NCBI RefSeq assembly: GCF_000011365.1
Contig: NC_004463.1
Span: 2,342,001-2,406,000 of the forward strand
Source of the DNA: Bradyrhizobium diazoefficiens USDA 110
Lineage (GTDB): Bacteria > Pseudomonadota > Alphaproteobacteria > Rhizobiales > Xanthobacteraceae
DNA: 64,000 nt
Reading direction: 5' to 3'
The position numbers were made by a program, and so were the translations under genes. Each line of letters begins with the position of its first letter. Positions within the stretch are counted from its first letter, which is position 1. The notes beneath the pieces were generated by a model that saw only the letters and a list, made by a program, of their open reading frames with translations, ran no database searches and was not told the DNA's origin. This document shows, one piece after another, positions 25,086 to 35,130 of the stretch.

Positions 25086-27935
25086 ATGGATGATCTGTTG
25101 CGGGAGTTCTTGACGGAGACCAGCGAGAGCCTGGACACCGTCGACAATCAGCTGGTGAAGTTCGAGCAGGAGCCGAACAACGCCAAGATCCTGGATAACA
25201 TCTTCCGCCTGGTCCACACCATCAAGGGGACGTGCGGCTTCCTCGGCCTGCCGCGACTGGAAGCGCTGGCGCATGCCGGCGAGACGCTGATGGGCAAGTT
25301 CCGCGACGGCATGCCGGTGACGGGGCAGGCGGTGACGGTGATCCTGTCCTCGATCGACCGCATCAAGGAGATCCTCGCCGGCCTCGAGGCGACCGAAGCC
25401 GAGCCGGAGGGCACCGACCGCGATCTCATCGACAAGCTGGAAGCGATGGTCGAGCAGGGCATGGCGGCGATGTCAGCGTCGGCTTCGCCGATCGCGTCAG
25501 GCTCGGCGCAGCCGATGCCGGCGGCTGGCAGCGCTACTGCTGTTGCTGACGCCCCGCCGCTGGTGCCGGAAGCTCCGGCCGCCGCTGCGCCGGCCAAGGA
25601 CATGACCACGGGTTCACTGATCGATCAGACCCTGGAGCGCCCGCTGCGCCCGGGCGAGGTGTCGCTGGACGAGCTCGAGCGCGCCTTCCGCGAGACCGCG
25701 ATCGAAGCCCCAATCCCCGCACCCGTTGCCAAGGCCGAGGTCAAGGCTGAGCCCGCGCCGGCTCCGGCCCCTGTTGCCAAAGAGGCTGCCAAGGAAGCTG
25801 CGAAGCCTGCCGCCAAGGAGAAGGCCGCGCCGAAGAAGTCGATGGCCGACGAGGGCGCCTCCGAGGGCGACCGCATCGCCAACCAGTCGATCCGCGTCAA
25901 CGTGGATACGCTGGAGCATCTGATGACCATGGTCTCCGAGCTGGTCTTGACCCGCAACCAGCTGCTGGAGATCTCCCGCCGCAACGAGGACACCGAGTTC
26001 AAGGTGCCGTTGCAGCGCCTCTCCAACGTCACCGCCGAGCTGCAGGAAGGCGTCATGAAGACGCGCATGCAGCCGATCGGCAATGCCTGGCAGAAGCTGC
26101 CCCGCATCGTCCGCGACCTGTCGAGCGAACTCGGCAAGCAGATCGAGCTGGAGATGCACGGCGCCGACACCGAGCTCGACCGCCAGGTGCTCGACCTGAT
26201 CAAGGACCCGCTCACCCACATGGTGCGCAACTCCGCCGACCATGGCCTGGAGACCCCCGCCGAGCGGCTCGCGGCCGGCAAGGGCGAGCAGGGCACCATC
26301 CGCCTCTCCGCCTATCACGAGGGCGGCCACATCATCATCTGCATCGCCGACAACGGCCGCGGCCTCAACACCGAGAGGATCAAGGCCAAGGCGATCTCCT
26401 CGGGTCTCGTCACCGAGGCTGAGCTCGAGAAGATGAGCGAAGCCCAGATCCACAAGTTCATCTTCGCACCGGGCTTCTCGACCGCGGCCGCCATCACCTC
26501 GGTGTCGGGCCGCGGCGTCGGCATGGACGTGGTGCGCACCAATATCGACCAGATCGGCGGCACCATCGACATCAAGTCGGTGGCCGGCGAGGGCTCGAGC
26601 GTCACCATCAAGATCCCGCTGACCTTGGCCATCGTCTCCGCGCTGATCGTGGAAGCCGCCGGCGACCGCTTCGCGATCCCGCAGCTCTCCGTCGTCGAGC
26701 TGGTCCGGGCCCGCGCCAACAGCGAGCACCGCATCGAGCGCATCAAGGACACCGCCGTCCTGCGCCTGCGCAACAAGCTCTTGCCGCTGATCCATTTGAA
26801 GAAGCTGCTCAAGATCGACGACGGCGCGGCCAGCGATCCCGAGAACGGTTTTATCGTGGTGACGCAGGTCGGCAGCCAGACCTTCGGCATCGTCGTCGAC
26901 GGCGTCTTCCATACCGAAGAAATCGTGGTCAAGCCGATGTCGACAAAACTGCGTCACATCGACATGTTCTCCGGCAACACCATCCTGGGCGATGGCGCCG
27001 TCATCATGATCATCGACCCCAACGGCATTGCCAAGGCGCTGGGTGCCGCCGGCTCCTCGGCCCATGACATGGGCGACGAGAACGGGGCGCATCACATCGG
27101 ATCGGGCGAGCAGACCACTTCGCTGCTGGTGTTCCGCGCCGGCTCGTCCCAGCCCAAGGCGGTCCCGCTCGGGCTCGTTACGCGCCTGGAAGAGCTCCCC
27201 GCCGACAAGATCGAGTTCAGCAACGGCCGCTACATGGTGCAGTACCGCGAGCAGCTGATGCCGCTCGTCGCCATGGAGAGCGTCACTGTTGCGAGCCAAG
27301 GCGCCCAGCCGATCCTGGTGTTCGCCGACGACGGCCGCTCCATGGGCCTCGTCGTCGACGAGATCATCGACATCGTCGAGGAACGCCTCAACATCGAGGT
27401 CGGCGGCTCCAGCCAGGGCATCCTGGGCTCGGCCGTGATCAAGGGGCAGGCCACCGAGGTGATTGACGTCGGCCACTTCCTGCCGATGGCGTTCGCCGAC
27501 TGGTTCACCCGCAAGGAGATGAAGCCGTCGATGCACTCGCAGTCGGTGCTGCTGGTCGACGACTCCGCGTTCTTCCGCAACATGCTGGCGCCGGTCCTGA
27601 AAGCGGCCGGCTACCGCGTCCGCACCGCGCCGACCGCGCAGGAGGGCCTGGCCGCGCTGCGCGCCCAGAGCTTCGACGTGGTCCTGACCGACATCGAGAT
27701 GCCCGACATGAACGGGTTCGAGTTCGCCGAGGTGATCCGCTCCGACAACAATCTCGGCGCGATGCCGATCATCGGCCTGTCCGCGCTGGTGTCGCCGGCG
27801 GCGATCGAGCGCGGCCGTCAGGCCGGCTTCCACGACTATGTCGCCAAGTTCGACCGTCCCGGTCTGATCGCGGCGCTGAAGGAGCAGACCGCGGGCGCCG
27901 CCGGCGCCTCCGAGCTGAGCCGGGCAGCGGCGTAA
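25086..27935 (+). CDS. cheA: Hybrid chemotaxis histidine kinase CheA-REC
   Basis: This is a 949-residue kinase. The P1 HPt domain is at the N-terminus with His 44 in RLVHTIKGTCGFLGL. An Ala/Pro-rich linker spans about 135-265. The P3 dimer helices and P4 ATPase follow (MVRNSADHGLETPAER, DNGRGL, GFSTAAAITSVSGRGVGMDV), then two CheW-like domains and a C-terminal receiver from about 819 with Asp 869 (VVLTDIEMPDMNG). CheA proteins with a fused receiver are known in alphaproteobacteria, where the receiver may act as a phosphate sink. It is the first gene of the cheAWYBR operon. Confidence 0.95.
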   Translation: MDDLLREFLTETSESLDTVDNQLVKFEQEPNNAKILDNIFRLVHTIKGTCGFLGLPRLEALAHAGETLMGKFRDGMPVTGQAVTVILSSIDRIKEILAGLEATEAEPEGTDRDLIDKLEAMVEQGMAAMSASASPIASGSAQPMPAAGSATAVADAPPLVPEAPAAAAPAKDMTTGSLIDQTLERPLRPGEVSLDELERAFRETAIEAPIPAPVAKAEVKAEPAPAPAPVAKEAAKEAAKPAAKEKAAPKKSMADEGASEGDRIANQSIRVNVDTLEHLMTMVSELVLTRNQLLEISRRNEDTEFKVPLQRLSNVTAELQEGVMKTRMQPIGNAWQKLPRIVRDLSSELGKQIELEMHGADTELDRQVLDLIKDPLTHMVRNSADHGLETPAERLAAGKGEQGTIRLSAYHEGGHIIICIADNGRGLNTERIKAKAISSGLVTEAELEKMSEAQIHKFIFAPGFSTAAAITSVSGRGVGMDVVRTNIDQIGGTIDIKSVAGEGSSVTIKIPLTLAIVSALIVEAAGDRFAIPQLSVVELVRARANSEHRIERIKDTAVLRLRNKLLPLIHLKKLLKIDDGAASDPENGFIVVTQVGSQTFGIVVDGVFHTEEIVVKPMSTKLRHIDMFSGNTILGDGAVIMIIDPNGIAKALGAAGSSAHDMGDENGAHHIGSGEQTTSLLVFRAGSSQPKAVPLGLVTRLEELPADKIEFSNGRYMVQYREQLMPLVAMESVTVASQGAQPILVFADDGRSMGLVVDEIIDIVEERLNIEVGGSSQGILGSAVIKGQATEVIDVGHFLPMAFADWFTRKEMKPSMHSQSVLLVDDSAFFRNMLAPVLKAAGYRVRTAPTAQEGLAALRAQSFDVVLTDIEMPDMNGFEFAEVIRSDNNLGAMPIIGLSALVSPAAIERGRQAGFHDYVAKFDRPGLIAALKEQTAGAAGASELSRAAA

Positions 27936-27986
27936 GAGCATGATCCGGAAAAGTGTGAAGCGGTTTTCCGACGAGATCATGCTCAA
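27936..27986. repeat. Intergenic palindromic repeat between cheA and cheW
   Basis: The arms GAGCATGATC (27936-27945) and GATCATGCTC (27975-27984) surround GGAAAAGTGTGAAGCGGTTTTCC, which is itself partly self-complementary (GGAAAA / TTTTCC). This is the type of dispersed REP-like element seen between genes in Bradyrhizobium. Inside an operon it could modulate relative expression of cheA and cheW mRNA. Confidence 0.7.
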
Positions 27987-28016
27987 AACGAAAAAGCGGG
28001 ATCAGGAGATACGCTG

Positions 28017-28487
28017 ATGGCCAACAAGACCCAGTCCACCGAAGGCGCCATGGTCGAATACGTCACCGCGATGATCGGCGGCCAGCTGTTCGGCCTGCCG
28101 ATCTCCCGCGTCCAGGACGTGTTCATGCCCGAGCGCGTCACCCGCGTTCCGCTGTCCTCCCGCGAGATCGCCGGCGTCCTCAACCTGCGCGGCCGCATCG
28201 TCACCGTGGTCGACATGCGCGCCCGCCTCGGCCTGCCGAGGCCCGAAGACGGCAAGGTGCCGATGGCGGTCGGTGTCGATCTGCGCGGCGAATCCTATGG
28301 CCTGCTGATCGACCAGATCGGCGAGGTGCTGCGCCTGCCCGAGGACGGCAAGGAAGAAAACCCCGTCAACCTCGACCCCCGCATGGCCAAGCTCGCCGGC
28401 GGTGTCCACCGCCTCGACGGCCAGCTCATGGTCGTCCTCGACGTCGATCGCGTCCTCGAGCTCGCGCCCGAGATGATGGCGGCCTGA
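28017..28487 (+). CDS. cheW: Chemotaxis coupling protein CheW
   Basis: This 156-residue single CheW domain links chemoreceptors to CheA. Family blocks are EYVTAMIGGQLFGLPISRVQ, FMPERVTRVPLSSREIAGVL with NLRGRIVTVVDMRARLGLP, and GLLIDQIGEVL. It starts after an AGGAG ribosome site. The operon position after cheA is standard. Confidence 0.95.
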   Translation: MANKTQSTEGAMVEYVTAMIGGQLFGLPISRVQDVFMPERVTRVPLSSREIAGVLNLRGRIVTVVDMRARLGLPRPEDGKVPMAVGVDLRGESYGLLIDQIGEVLRLPEDGKEENPVNLDPRMAKLAGGVHRLDGQLMVVLDVDRVLELAPEMMAA

Positions 28488-28560
28488 TACGGCGGCACTG
28501 CCGCCGACGGACTTGCAATTGGAAGTGTCCCCGCGAAGGGGACAGGAAGCAGAGGTTCAC

Positions 28561-28926
28561 ATGCGCACTTGTCTCGTCGTTGATGATTCCAGCGTCATCC
28601 GCAAGGTCGCGCGCCGCATCCTGGAGGGCCTCGACTTCCAGATCCTCGAAGCCGAGGACGGTGAGAAGGCGCTGGAGGCCTGCAAGCGCGGCTTGCCCGA
28701 CGCGGTGCTGCTGGACTGGAACATGCCTGTCATGGACGGCTACGAGTTCCTCGGCCATCTCCGGCGCATGCCCGGCGGCGACCAGCCCAAGGTGGTGTTC
28801 TGCACCACCGAGAACGACGTTGCGCACATCGCGCGTGCGCTTCATGCCGGCGCCAACGAGTACATCATGAAGCCCTTCGACAAGGACATCGTGACGGCGA
28901 AGTTCCAGGAAGTCGGCCTGATCTGA
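28561..28926 (+). CDS. cheY: Response regulator CheY
   Basis: This 121-residue single receiver has the acidic pair in CLVVDDSSVIRKVARRIL, acceptor Asp 52 in AVLLDWNMPVMDGYEF, Thr in VVFCTTENDV and Lys in YIMKPFDKD. The start at 28561 is chosen over an in-frame ATG at 28513 because the extra residues are not receiver-like and a purine-rich site precedes 28561. When phosphorylated by CheA it should act on the flagellar switch. Confidence 0.93.
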   Translation: MRTCLVVDDSSVIRKVARRILEGLDFQILEAEDGEKALEACKRGLPDAVLLDWNMPVMDGYEFLGHLRRMPGGDQPKVVFCTTENDVAHIARALHAGANEYIMKPFDKDIVTAKFQEVGLI

Positions 28927-29001
28927 GCGACCGTCCGGAGGCTGAACGGCTCCTTCGGCGTTTGTCTTCAACTGAACCGTTTCAGTCTGAGTTGGTGAGT
29001 A

Positions 29002-30195
29002 ATGAGTGTTGCGTTCGCAGGTAATTCGACCTCGGGTTCGTCGCGTGAAGCGGGACCGCTGCGGGTGATGATCGTCGATGACTCCGTCGTCATCCGCGGT
29101 CTGATCTCGCGCTGGGTCGGTGCCGAGCACGACATGGAGGTCGCAGCCTCGCTGCGTACCGGGCTCGAGGCGGTCAACCAGCTCGAACGCATCAACCCTG
29201 ATGTTGCCGTGCTCGACATCGAAATGCCCGAGCTCGACGGCATCTCGGCGCTGCCGCAATTGCTGGCGAAGAAGCGCGATCTCGTCATTATCATGGCCTC
29301 GACGCTGACGCGCCGCAACGCGGAGATCAGCTTCAAGGCGCTGTCGCTCGGCGCGGCCGACTACATCCCGAAGCCGGAATCGACGCGCGAAGCGTCGGCC
29401 GCGGACACCTTCCATCACGACCTGATCCAGAAGATCCGTCACCTCGGTGCACGGCTGCGCCGGAAGGCCGCGGTTGCGAGCCCGCCGCTGGCGCCCGCGA
29501 GCCCCCCGCCGGCTGCGCGTGCACCGTTTGTCGCGCGGCCCGCCGCACCGGCTCCGGCCGCCAATGCCCTGTTGCCGGGGGCGCTGTCCACGCGCCCGTT
29601 CTCGACCCTGGCACCCAAGGTGCTGCTGATCGGCTCCTCGACCGGCGGACCGCAGGCGCTGATGGCCCTCGTCACCGAGCTCGGCCCGGTGATCGACCGC
29701 TTCCCGGTGCTGATCACCCAGCACATGCCGCCGACCTTCACCACCATTCTTGCCGAGCATCTGGCGCGTTCGAGCCGGCGGCCGGCAGCCGAGGCGGTCG
29801 ACGGCGAGCCGGTGAAGCCGGGTCGGATTTATCTCGCGCCCGGCGGCAAGCACATGCGCGTGGTGCGCAGCGGTGCGGACGTGGCGATCGCGCTCGACGA
29901 CGGCCCCGCCGTCAATTTCTGCAAGCCCGCGGTCGATCCGCTCTTCACCTCCGCCATCGACATCTGGCACGGCGCCATCCTCTCCGTGATCCTGACGGGC
30001 ATGGGCTCGGACGGCATGCGCGGCGGCAAGGACATCGTGGCTGCCGGCGGCAGCGTCATCGCCCAGGATGAAGCCTCCAGCGTCGTCTGGGGCATGCCGG
30101 GCGCGGCGGCCAATGCCGGCATCTGCGCGGCGATCCTGCCGCTCAACCAGATCGGCGCCAAGGTCAACCGCCTGTTCGCGGGAGACCGCTCGTGA
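29002..30195 (+). CDS. cheB: Protein-glutamate methylesterase CheB
   Basis: This 397-residue adaptation enzyme removes methyl groups from chemoreceptors. The N-terminal receiver has Asp 72 ([13 protein letters not shown]). A Pro/Ala-rich linker at about 155-200 is followed by the esterase domain with catalytic Ser in [14 protein letters not shown], His in [10 protein letters not shown] and Asp in [13 protein letters not shown]. Its end overlaps the GTG start of cheR by four bases. Confidence 0.95.
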   Translation: MSVAFAGNSTSGSSREAGPLRVMIVDDSVVIRGLISRWVGAEHDMEVAASLRTGLEAVNQLERINPDVAVLDIEMPELDGISALPQLLAKKRDLVIIMASTLTRRNAEISFKALSLGAADYIPKPESTREASAADTFHHDLIQKIRHLGARLRRKAAVASPPLAPASPPPAARAPFVARPAAPAPAANALLPGALSTRPFSTLAPKVLLIGSSTGGPQALMALVTELGPVIDRFPVLITQHMPPTFTTILAEHLARSSRRPAAEAVDGEPVKPGRIYLAPGGKHMRVVRSGADVAIALDDGPAVNFCKPAVDPLFTSAIDIWHGAILSVILTGMGSDGMRGGKDIVAAGGSVIAQDEASSVVWGMPGAAANAGICAAILPLNQIGAKVNRLFAGDRS

Positions 30196-31064
30196 CGCCG
30201 GTTGACTACGAGTATCTGCGCAAGTTCCTGAAAGAGCGATCCGGCCTCGATCTCTCCGCCGACAAGCAGTATCTGGTCGAGAGCCGGCTGCTGCCGCTCG
30301 CCCGCAAGGCGAGCCTGCCAGGCATCCCCGATCTCGTGCTGAAGATCAGGAACGGCGATGGCCGGCTTGCGACCGACGTGGTCGAAGCGATGACCACCAA
30401 CGAGACCTTCTTCTACCGCGACAAGATTCCGTTCGATCATCTGCGCGAGACCATCCTGCCGGGCCTGATCCAGGCGCGCGCTGCGCGCAAGTCGCTGCGC
30501 ATCTGGTCGGCGGCGTCGTCGACGGGGCAGGAGCCCTATTCGATCGCGATGTGCGTGAAGGAGATGGGCGCGGCCCTGGCCGGCTGGCGCGTCGAGATCG
30601 TCGCGACCGACCTGTCGCAGGAGGTGCTGGAGAAATCCAAGGCCGGCGTCTACAGCCAGTTCGAGGTGCAGCGCGGCCTGCCGATCCAGCACCTGATGAA
30701 GTATTTCACGCAAGTCGGCGAACTCTGGCAGCTCAATGCCGACATTCGCGCGATGGTGCAGTTCCGCCAGCTCAATCTGTTGCAGGACTTTTCCCATCTC
30801 GGCACGTTCGACGTGATCTTCTGCCGCAACGTGTTGATCTATTTCGACCAGGATACCAAGGCGGTGATCTTCGAGCGCATGGCGAAGGGGCTGGAAGCCG
30901 ACGGCACGCTGCTGCTTGGCGCCGCCGAATCCGTCGTCGGCATCACCGATGCGTTCCGTCCCATCACTGAGCGCCGCGGTCTCTATCAGCTCAACCCGGC
31001 GCGCTCCGGCCGCCCCATGGGCGGACTGATGCCGCAGCCGCTGAAGATCGCCGCGGCGCGGTGA
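30192..31064 (+). CDS. cheR: Chemoreceptor methyltransferase CheR
   Basis: This 290-residue SAM-dependent methyltransferase is specific for receptor glutamates. The N-terminal CheR helix bundle ([20 protein letters not shown]) is followed by [10 protein letters not shown], the SAM-binding [20 protein letters not shown] and [12 protein letters not shown]. It starts with GTG inside the cheB stop, so translation is coupled. It is the last gene of the che operon. Confidence 0.95.
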   Translation: MTPVDYEYLRKFLKERSGLDLSADKQYLVESRLLPLARKASLPGIPDLVLKIRNGDGRLATDVVEAMTTNETFFYRDKIPFDHLRETILPGLIQARAARKSLRIWSAASSTGQEPYSIAMCVKEMGAALAGWRVEIVATDLSQEVLEKSKAGVYSQFEVQRGLPIQHLMKYFTQVGELWQLNADIRAMVQFRQLNLLQDFSHLGTFDVIFCRNVLIYFDQDTKAVIFERMAKGLEADGTLLLGAAESVVGITDAFRPITERRGLYQLNPARSGRPMGGLMPQPLKIAAAR

Positions 31065-31325
31065 TTGCCGAATGACAGGCGCTCTGAGAGAGCGCCGTCG
31101 TTGCGAACGATCGACAACATCTGACGAGATATCTTCCGTCATTGTGCGCGACGCTTCACGAGCGTTTGAGCCCTGCGAGTTACTCCGCTACCGCGCAATA
31201 GACCTCGCGCCGCGATGCAGCACGGTCGTGACCCTGACCAGCATCTGAAAGACCTGCTATGCTGCCGAGGGTCCCGCGGACGCGGGACCCCATTCCATCA
31301 TGAACGGATTTGAGGAGGACACACC

Positions 31326-31796
31326 ATGCGAATAGCTTGTGCCTCGTACTTTCTGTTGGTTGCGCTTTCGTTGCCCACGACTGCTCGCGCTGGTGAGCAA
31401 GTGCTCGAATTCAAGCTCGTCACCAGGCCGGTGGACGTCAAGGTCACCGAGGTCGCGAATGTTGAAGGTCAGACGGTCATGTCCGGCAAGATGTTTGGCG
31501 TTGCCTTTTTCAAGGATGGCCGCATCGCCGTGAAGGACTTCGTCAACTCCAGTGATTTGCTCAAGGGCTCGGGGCCCATGTTCGGCTACAGCACCTACAC
31601 CTTCGACGATGGCTCCTCGATCACGGCGCGCTACGCCGGTGCGATCAAGGACGGTAAGGCAAAGGGCGAATATACGATCCTGTCGGGCACCGGAACGTAC
31701 GCAAACGCGACAGGCACTGGCGGCTTCGAAAGTGTGCAAAGTGGGTTCAAGGGCGCCTTCCTGTACGACGGACGATTCATCGTCAAGACGCCCTGA
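31326..31796 (+). CDS. Secreted beta-barrel-like protein of unknown function
   Basis: This 156-residue protein begins with a clear signal peptide (SYFLLVALSLPTTARA). The mature part is rich in short beta-strands and ends in TILSGTGTYANATGTGGFES. That glycine-rich turn is reminiscent of allene-oxide-cyclase/dirigent-type barrels, a resemblance noted by eye only. A GAGGA ribosome site precedes the start. It stands alone between cheR and the convergent glutathionylspermidine-synthase-like gene. I assign no function. Confidence 0.75.
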   Translation: MRIACASYFLLVALSLPTTARAGEQVLEFKLVTRPVDVKVTEVANVEGQTVMSGKMFGVAFFKDGRIAVKDFVNSSDLLKGSGPMFGYSTYTFDDGSSITARYAGAIKDGKAKGEYTILSGTGTYANATGTGGFESVQSGFKGAFLYDGRFIVKTP

Positions 31797-31853
31797 GCCG
31801 ACACGAGGACCTTCGCGCTCGCGTGCCCTTGCCGACGGCGTCGCGAGCGCATT

Positions 31854-33014
31854 TCACAAGATCGCATGCGGAAGAAAACGCGAGCCGTTGCCGGTGATCG
31901 GACTCTCGTCTTCGCGGATCGACAGGCCGCAGGGTTCGTGGTTCACCAGCCAGCTTCCGATCACCGGATAGAAGCCCGAGAAGTTCGGCAGTGGCGAGAG
32001 CGCCTGCCGCACGAAGCCTTCTGCACCATAAGGACCTGCGTGCTCGTCGAGCGGCGTTCCGCCAGACACCAGCGTGACATTGGCGCCTTCGCGCGACAGC
32101 AGCGGCTTGCGCACATAGGAGCTGCCGAGCTCTGCTGCCCGCACATCGTCCTCGAAGAAGGCCGGCAGCAGGTTGGGATGGTTCGGAAACATCTCCCAGA
32201 GCAGCGGCAGGATGCCCTTGTTGGAGAGCACCGCCTTCCACGGCGGCTCGATCCAGCGCGTCGGCGCGCCCTCGAGCTTTGCGCCGAAGGCGTCGTGAAA
32301 CATCCATTCCCAGGGATAGAGCTTGAAGGCGAGTGCGATGTCGCGATCGTCGAGATCGACGAAGCCGCCAGCCTCGTCACGCCAGCCGATCGCTTCAATG
32401 TCGAGCAGCGTGGTCGAAAGCCCCGCCTGGCGCGCGGTGTCTTCGAGATAGGCCAGCGTGCCGGCGTCCTCCTCATTGCCGGTGGTGCCGGTGAGATGGA
32501 CATGGCGGCCTGCACCAATCTCTTTCCAGGCTTCGATCAGCCGCTCGTGGATGGAGTTGAACTGGTCGGCGCGCACCGGGATGATACGGCGTTCGATCGC
32601 TTGTTCGAGCCAGGTCCATTGGAAGACGGCGGCCTCGAAGATCGAGGTCGGCGTATCCGCGTTGTATTCGAGCAGCTTTGCCGGCCCCTTGCCGTCGAAC
32701 TTCAGGTCGAGCCGGCCGTAGAGGCTGCGGTCGTCCCGCTCCCAGCTCTCGGCGATCAGGCTCCAGAATGCCTCCGGAATCTTCAAGCGCTGCAGATGGC
32801 GCTCGTCGCCGATGGTGCGACCGGCAAGCTCGAGGCACATCGCGTCGATCTCGCCGGTTGGCGTCTCGATGCCGCGCTCGATCTCGTCGAGCGTGAAGGC
32901 GTAATAGGCGCGTTCGTCCCAATAGCGTTCGCCGTCGATGGTGTGGAAGACGAAGCCGCATTGCGCTGCGGTTTGTCGCCAGTCGTCGCGCTCGAGACAG
33001 ATGATGCGTCGCAT
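31854..33014 (-). CDS. Glutathionylspermidine synthase-like ATP-grasp protein (YgiC/YjfC type)
   Basis: This 386-residue protein matches the ATP-grasp half of glutathionylspermidine synthase as found in E. coli YgiC and YjfC: WDERAYYAFTLDEIERGIET, KLLEYNADTPTSIFEAAVFQ, WIEPPWKAVLSNKGILPLLW, PNLLPAFFEDD and YVRKPLLSREGANV. The amidase domain of the bifunctional enzyme is absent. These proteins may ligate peptides or polyamines, but the substrate is not established. It is the last gene of a three-gene operon with the two membrane or lipid-linked proteins upstream, the same set as in enterobacterial yjfLMC. Confidence 0.88.
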   Translation of the reverse strand: MRRIICLERDDWRQTAAQCGFVFHTIDGERYWDERAYYAFTLDEIERGIETPTGEIDAMCLELAGRTIGDERHLQRLKIPEAFWSLIAESWERDDRSLYGRLDLKFDGKGPAKLLEYNADTPTSIFEAAVFQWTWLEQAIERRIIPVRADQFNSIHERLIEAWKEIGAGRHVHLTGTTGNEEDAGTLAYLEDTARQAGLSTTLLDIEAIGWRDEAGGFVDLDDRDIALAFKLYPWEWMFHDAFGAKLEGAPTRWIEPPWKAVLSNKGILPLLWEMFPNHPNLLPAFFEDDVRAAELGSSYVRKPLLSREGANVTLVSGGTPLDEHAGPYGAEGFVRQALSPLPNFSGFYPVIGSWLVNHEPCGLSIREDESPITGNGSRFLPHAIL

Positions 33015-33017
33015 GGA

Positions 33018-33407
33018 TCAGCCACCGCCCGAGAAGCCATGGCCAAACGAGCCGAAGCCGCCGCGGCTCACGCTGCTGTGGCCCGAGTTGGATGACGTGC
33101 TCGACGAAGAATGGCTGGAGGAATCGCTGCTGAAGAAGCTCGAGCGCGACGATGAGCCCGAGCCGCTGCTGCCGCCTGAAGAGCTGCTTCTGCTGCTGCA
33201 CGCGGTGCTCGTCTGCACCGCCGGATCCGTCCCGGGAGGAGAGGGCTCGCAAGTCCGCCGCGGCATCAGCGTGTAGGCGGTGGTGCCGACCGCGATCGTG
33301 CCCATCACCAGGAGCGCGACATGGCCGGAGCGCTTCACCGGCGCCCGCGGTGTCGGCGACACCGGCCGGCGTTTCCCGAACTCCCTGCTGGAGCGTTTGT
33401 CGGCCAT
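33018..33407 (-). CDS. Serine-rich YgiB/YjfM-like (DUF1190-type) protein
   Basis: This 129-residue protein has one hydrophobic segment at about residues 28-47 (SGHVALLVMGTIAVGTTAYT), a short loop with two Cys, then a strikingly Ser-rich region (about 68-112, long runs of Ser with Gly) and a Gly/Phe tail (GGFGSFGHGFSGGG). The hydrophobic lead and the position beside a YgiC-like gene fit the DUF1190/YgiB family, but the low-complexity tail replaces most of that domain, so the assignment rests partly on context. It is separated from its neighbours by three bases and one base. Confidence 0.65.
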   Translation of the reverse strand: MADKRSSREFGKRRPVSPTPRAPVKRSGHVALLVMGTIAVGTTAYTLMPRRTCEPSPPGTDPAVQTSTACSSRSSSSGGSSGSGSSSRSSFFSSDSSSHSSSSTSSNSGHSSVSRGGFGSFGHGFSGGG

Positions 33408-33408
33408 G

Positions 33409-33813
33409 TCAGTAGATCATGCAGGCGGCGTTCAACAGGCCCGCGGCGAGCGAGGACAGCCCGAGCCAGATCGCGGGGGCAAGCTCGCCGGCGGCGATCC
33501 GCGTCGACAGGTTCGGCACCGGGACCTTCACGAGAAAGAACACGATGATCTGGACGATCAGCGCGATGGCCGCCCAGATCAGGCAGTCCAGCACATTGGC
33601 CGAATGCGCGATCGCGCTGACCAGCGGGGCCACGAAGCCGAGCAGGCTGAGGCCGAGCGAGATCGCCGCGGCCGGCTCGTTGTCGCGGATGAGCTGGAAC
33701 TCGTTGTACGGGGTGATGCGGGTGTAGACGAACAGATACGCCACGATCGCGATCAGCCCGGTGCAGAAATAGACCAGGAAGGCGGGCAGGCCGGCGAGTG
33801 ATTGCAGGATCAT
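33409..33813 (-). CDS. DUF350 membrane protein (YjfL type)
   Basis: This 134-residue integral membrane protein has four predicted helices: LAGLPAFLVYFCTGLIAIVA, PAAAISLGLSLLGFVAPLVS, IWAAIALIVQIIVFFLV and AIWLGLSSLAAGLLNAACMI. This repeat pattern with TRITPYNEFQLIRDNEPAAA is typical of DUF350. The start at 33813 has a GGGGGA ribosome site; an in-frame ATG at 33867 adds a non-family leader. It is the first gene of the DUF350 / Ser-rich / ATP-grasp operon. Relatives adjoin YgiC-like enzymes widely, but the function is not known. Confidence 0.88.
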   Translation of the reverse strand: MILQSLAGLPAFLVYFCTGLIAIVAYLFVYTRITPYNEFQLIRDNEPAAAISLGLSLLGFVAPLVSAIAHSANVLDCLIWAAIALIVQIIVFFLVKVPVPNLSTRIAAGELAPAIWLGLSSLAAGLLNAACMIY

Positions 33814-33902
33814 CGTTCCCCCATCGTGCAGCGACCATTCGTCGGCGGGGGGAGGATAGCGGTTCAACGGCGGGACGGCGACGAAGCCGCGTTAGCGTCC
33901 CC

Positions 33903-33933
33903 AAAAAACAAAACCCCGCCATTTGCGGCGGGG
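33903..33933 (-). terminator. Rho-independent terminator of ctrA
   Basis: Read on the minus strand, the stem CCCCGCC / GGCGGGG (33914-33920 with 33927-33933) is followed by TTTTGTTTTTT. It lies about 50 bases beyond the ctrA stop in the direction of transcription. Confidence 0.85.
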
Positions 33934-33981
33934 TCCAGGCTGGGAGGAGCGAGCCCTGCGGCTCGCGACGTAAACCCAGGA

Positions 33982-34683
<702 letters not shown>

Positions 34684-35130
34684 GCCAGTTCCCCATAGTC
34701 GCCGCTCCTGGGCGTCAGGTCGGCCGCATTCGCGGCACTCAACAAAACGCCTTTGAACAACTGATTCGGATCCTGACAACAGATGGTTAACAAATCCTGA
34801 TTCTGGAACGCAAGTCCCCCCGGTGCAATTTTTGTCGAATCGCCCTAAGGTCTTGCGCAGGAAGCAGCTTTCGTTATCCGGCTCCGTTCAAGTTCCACTT
34901 TAAGAGACGGGCCTAACCGACTCCCGCGACTCAGCCTTCTTCTGAAGGGGAGTCACGCTCAGTCACAAAGACAGTGACGCAATGATTAACGATGCGGGTA
35001 AACACGAAGTTAAGCGCCGTTCAGAAATATGGCGAAACTTAAGAGTTTCCCCGTGAAGGCCCGGGGATCACGACGACGACCACCTTATGAAGGCCTCTTA
35101 TGAAGGCGCGCCCCCTATGAAGGCCCACCG
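34684..35130. promoter_or_regulatory. ctrA-fliI divergent regulatory region with GANTC cluster
   Basis: This is a 447-base non-coding stretch. Six GANTC (CcrM) sites lie at 34763, 34799, 34837, 34919, 34928 and 34950, several times more than the composition predicts. In Caulobacter and relatives, GANTC methylation state and GcrA control ctrA transcription, so this is the likely ctrA promoter zone. The fliI-proximal part holds a CtrA-like box and repeated TGAAGGC motifs. Confidence 0.65.
34999..35013 (-). promoter_or_regulatory. CtrA-box-like site upstream of fliI
   Basis: On the minus strand it reads TTAA, seven bases, TTTA, followed by C; this is one mismatch from TTAA-N7-TTAA. It lies about 120 bases before the fliI start and 315 bases before ctrA, so it could serve flagellar export genes or CtrA autoregulation. 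Confidence 0.5.

Noticed and set aside
25614..27986. A 790-codon open frame opposite cheA
   Set aside because: CheA domains are unambiguous on the plus strand; the antisense product is low-complexity and has no family features.
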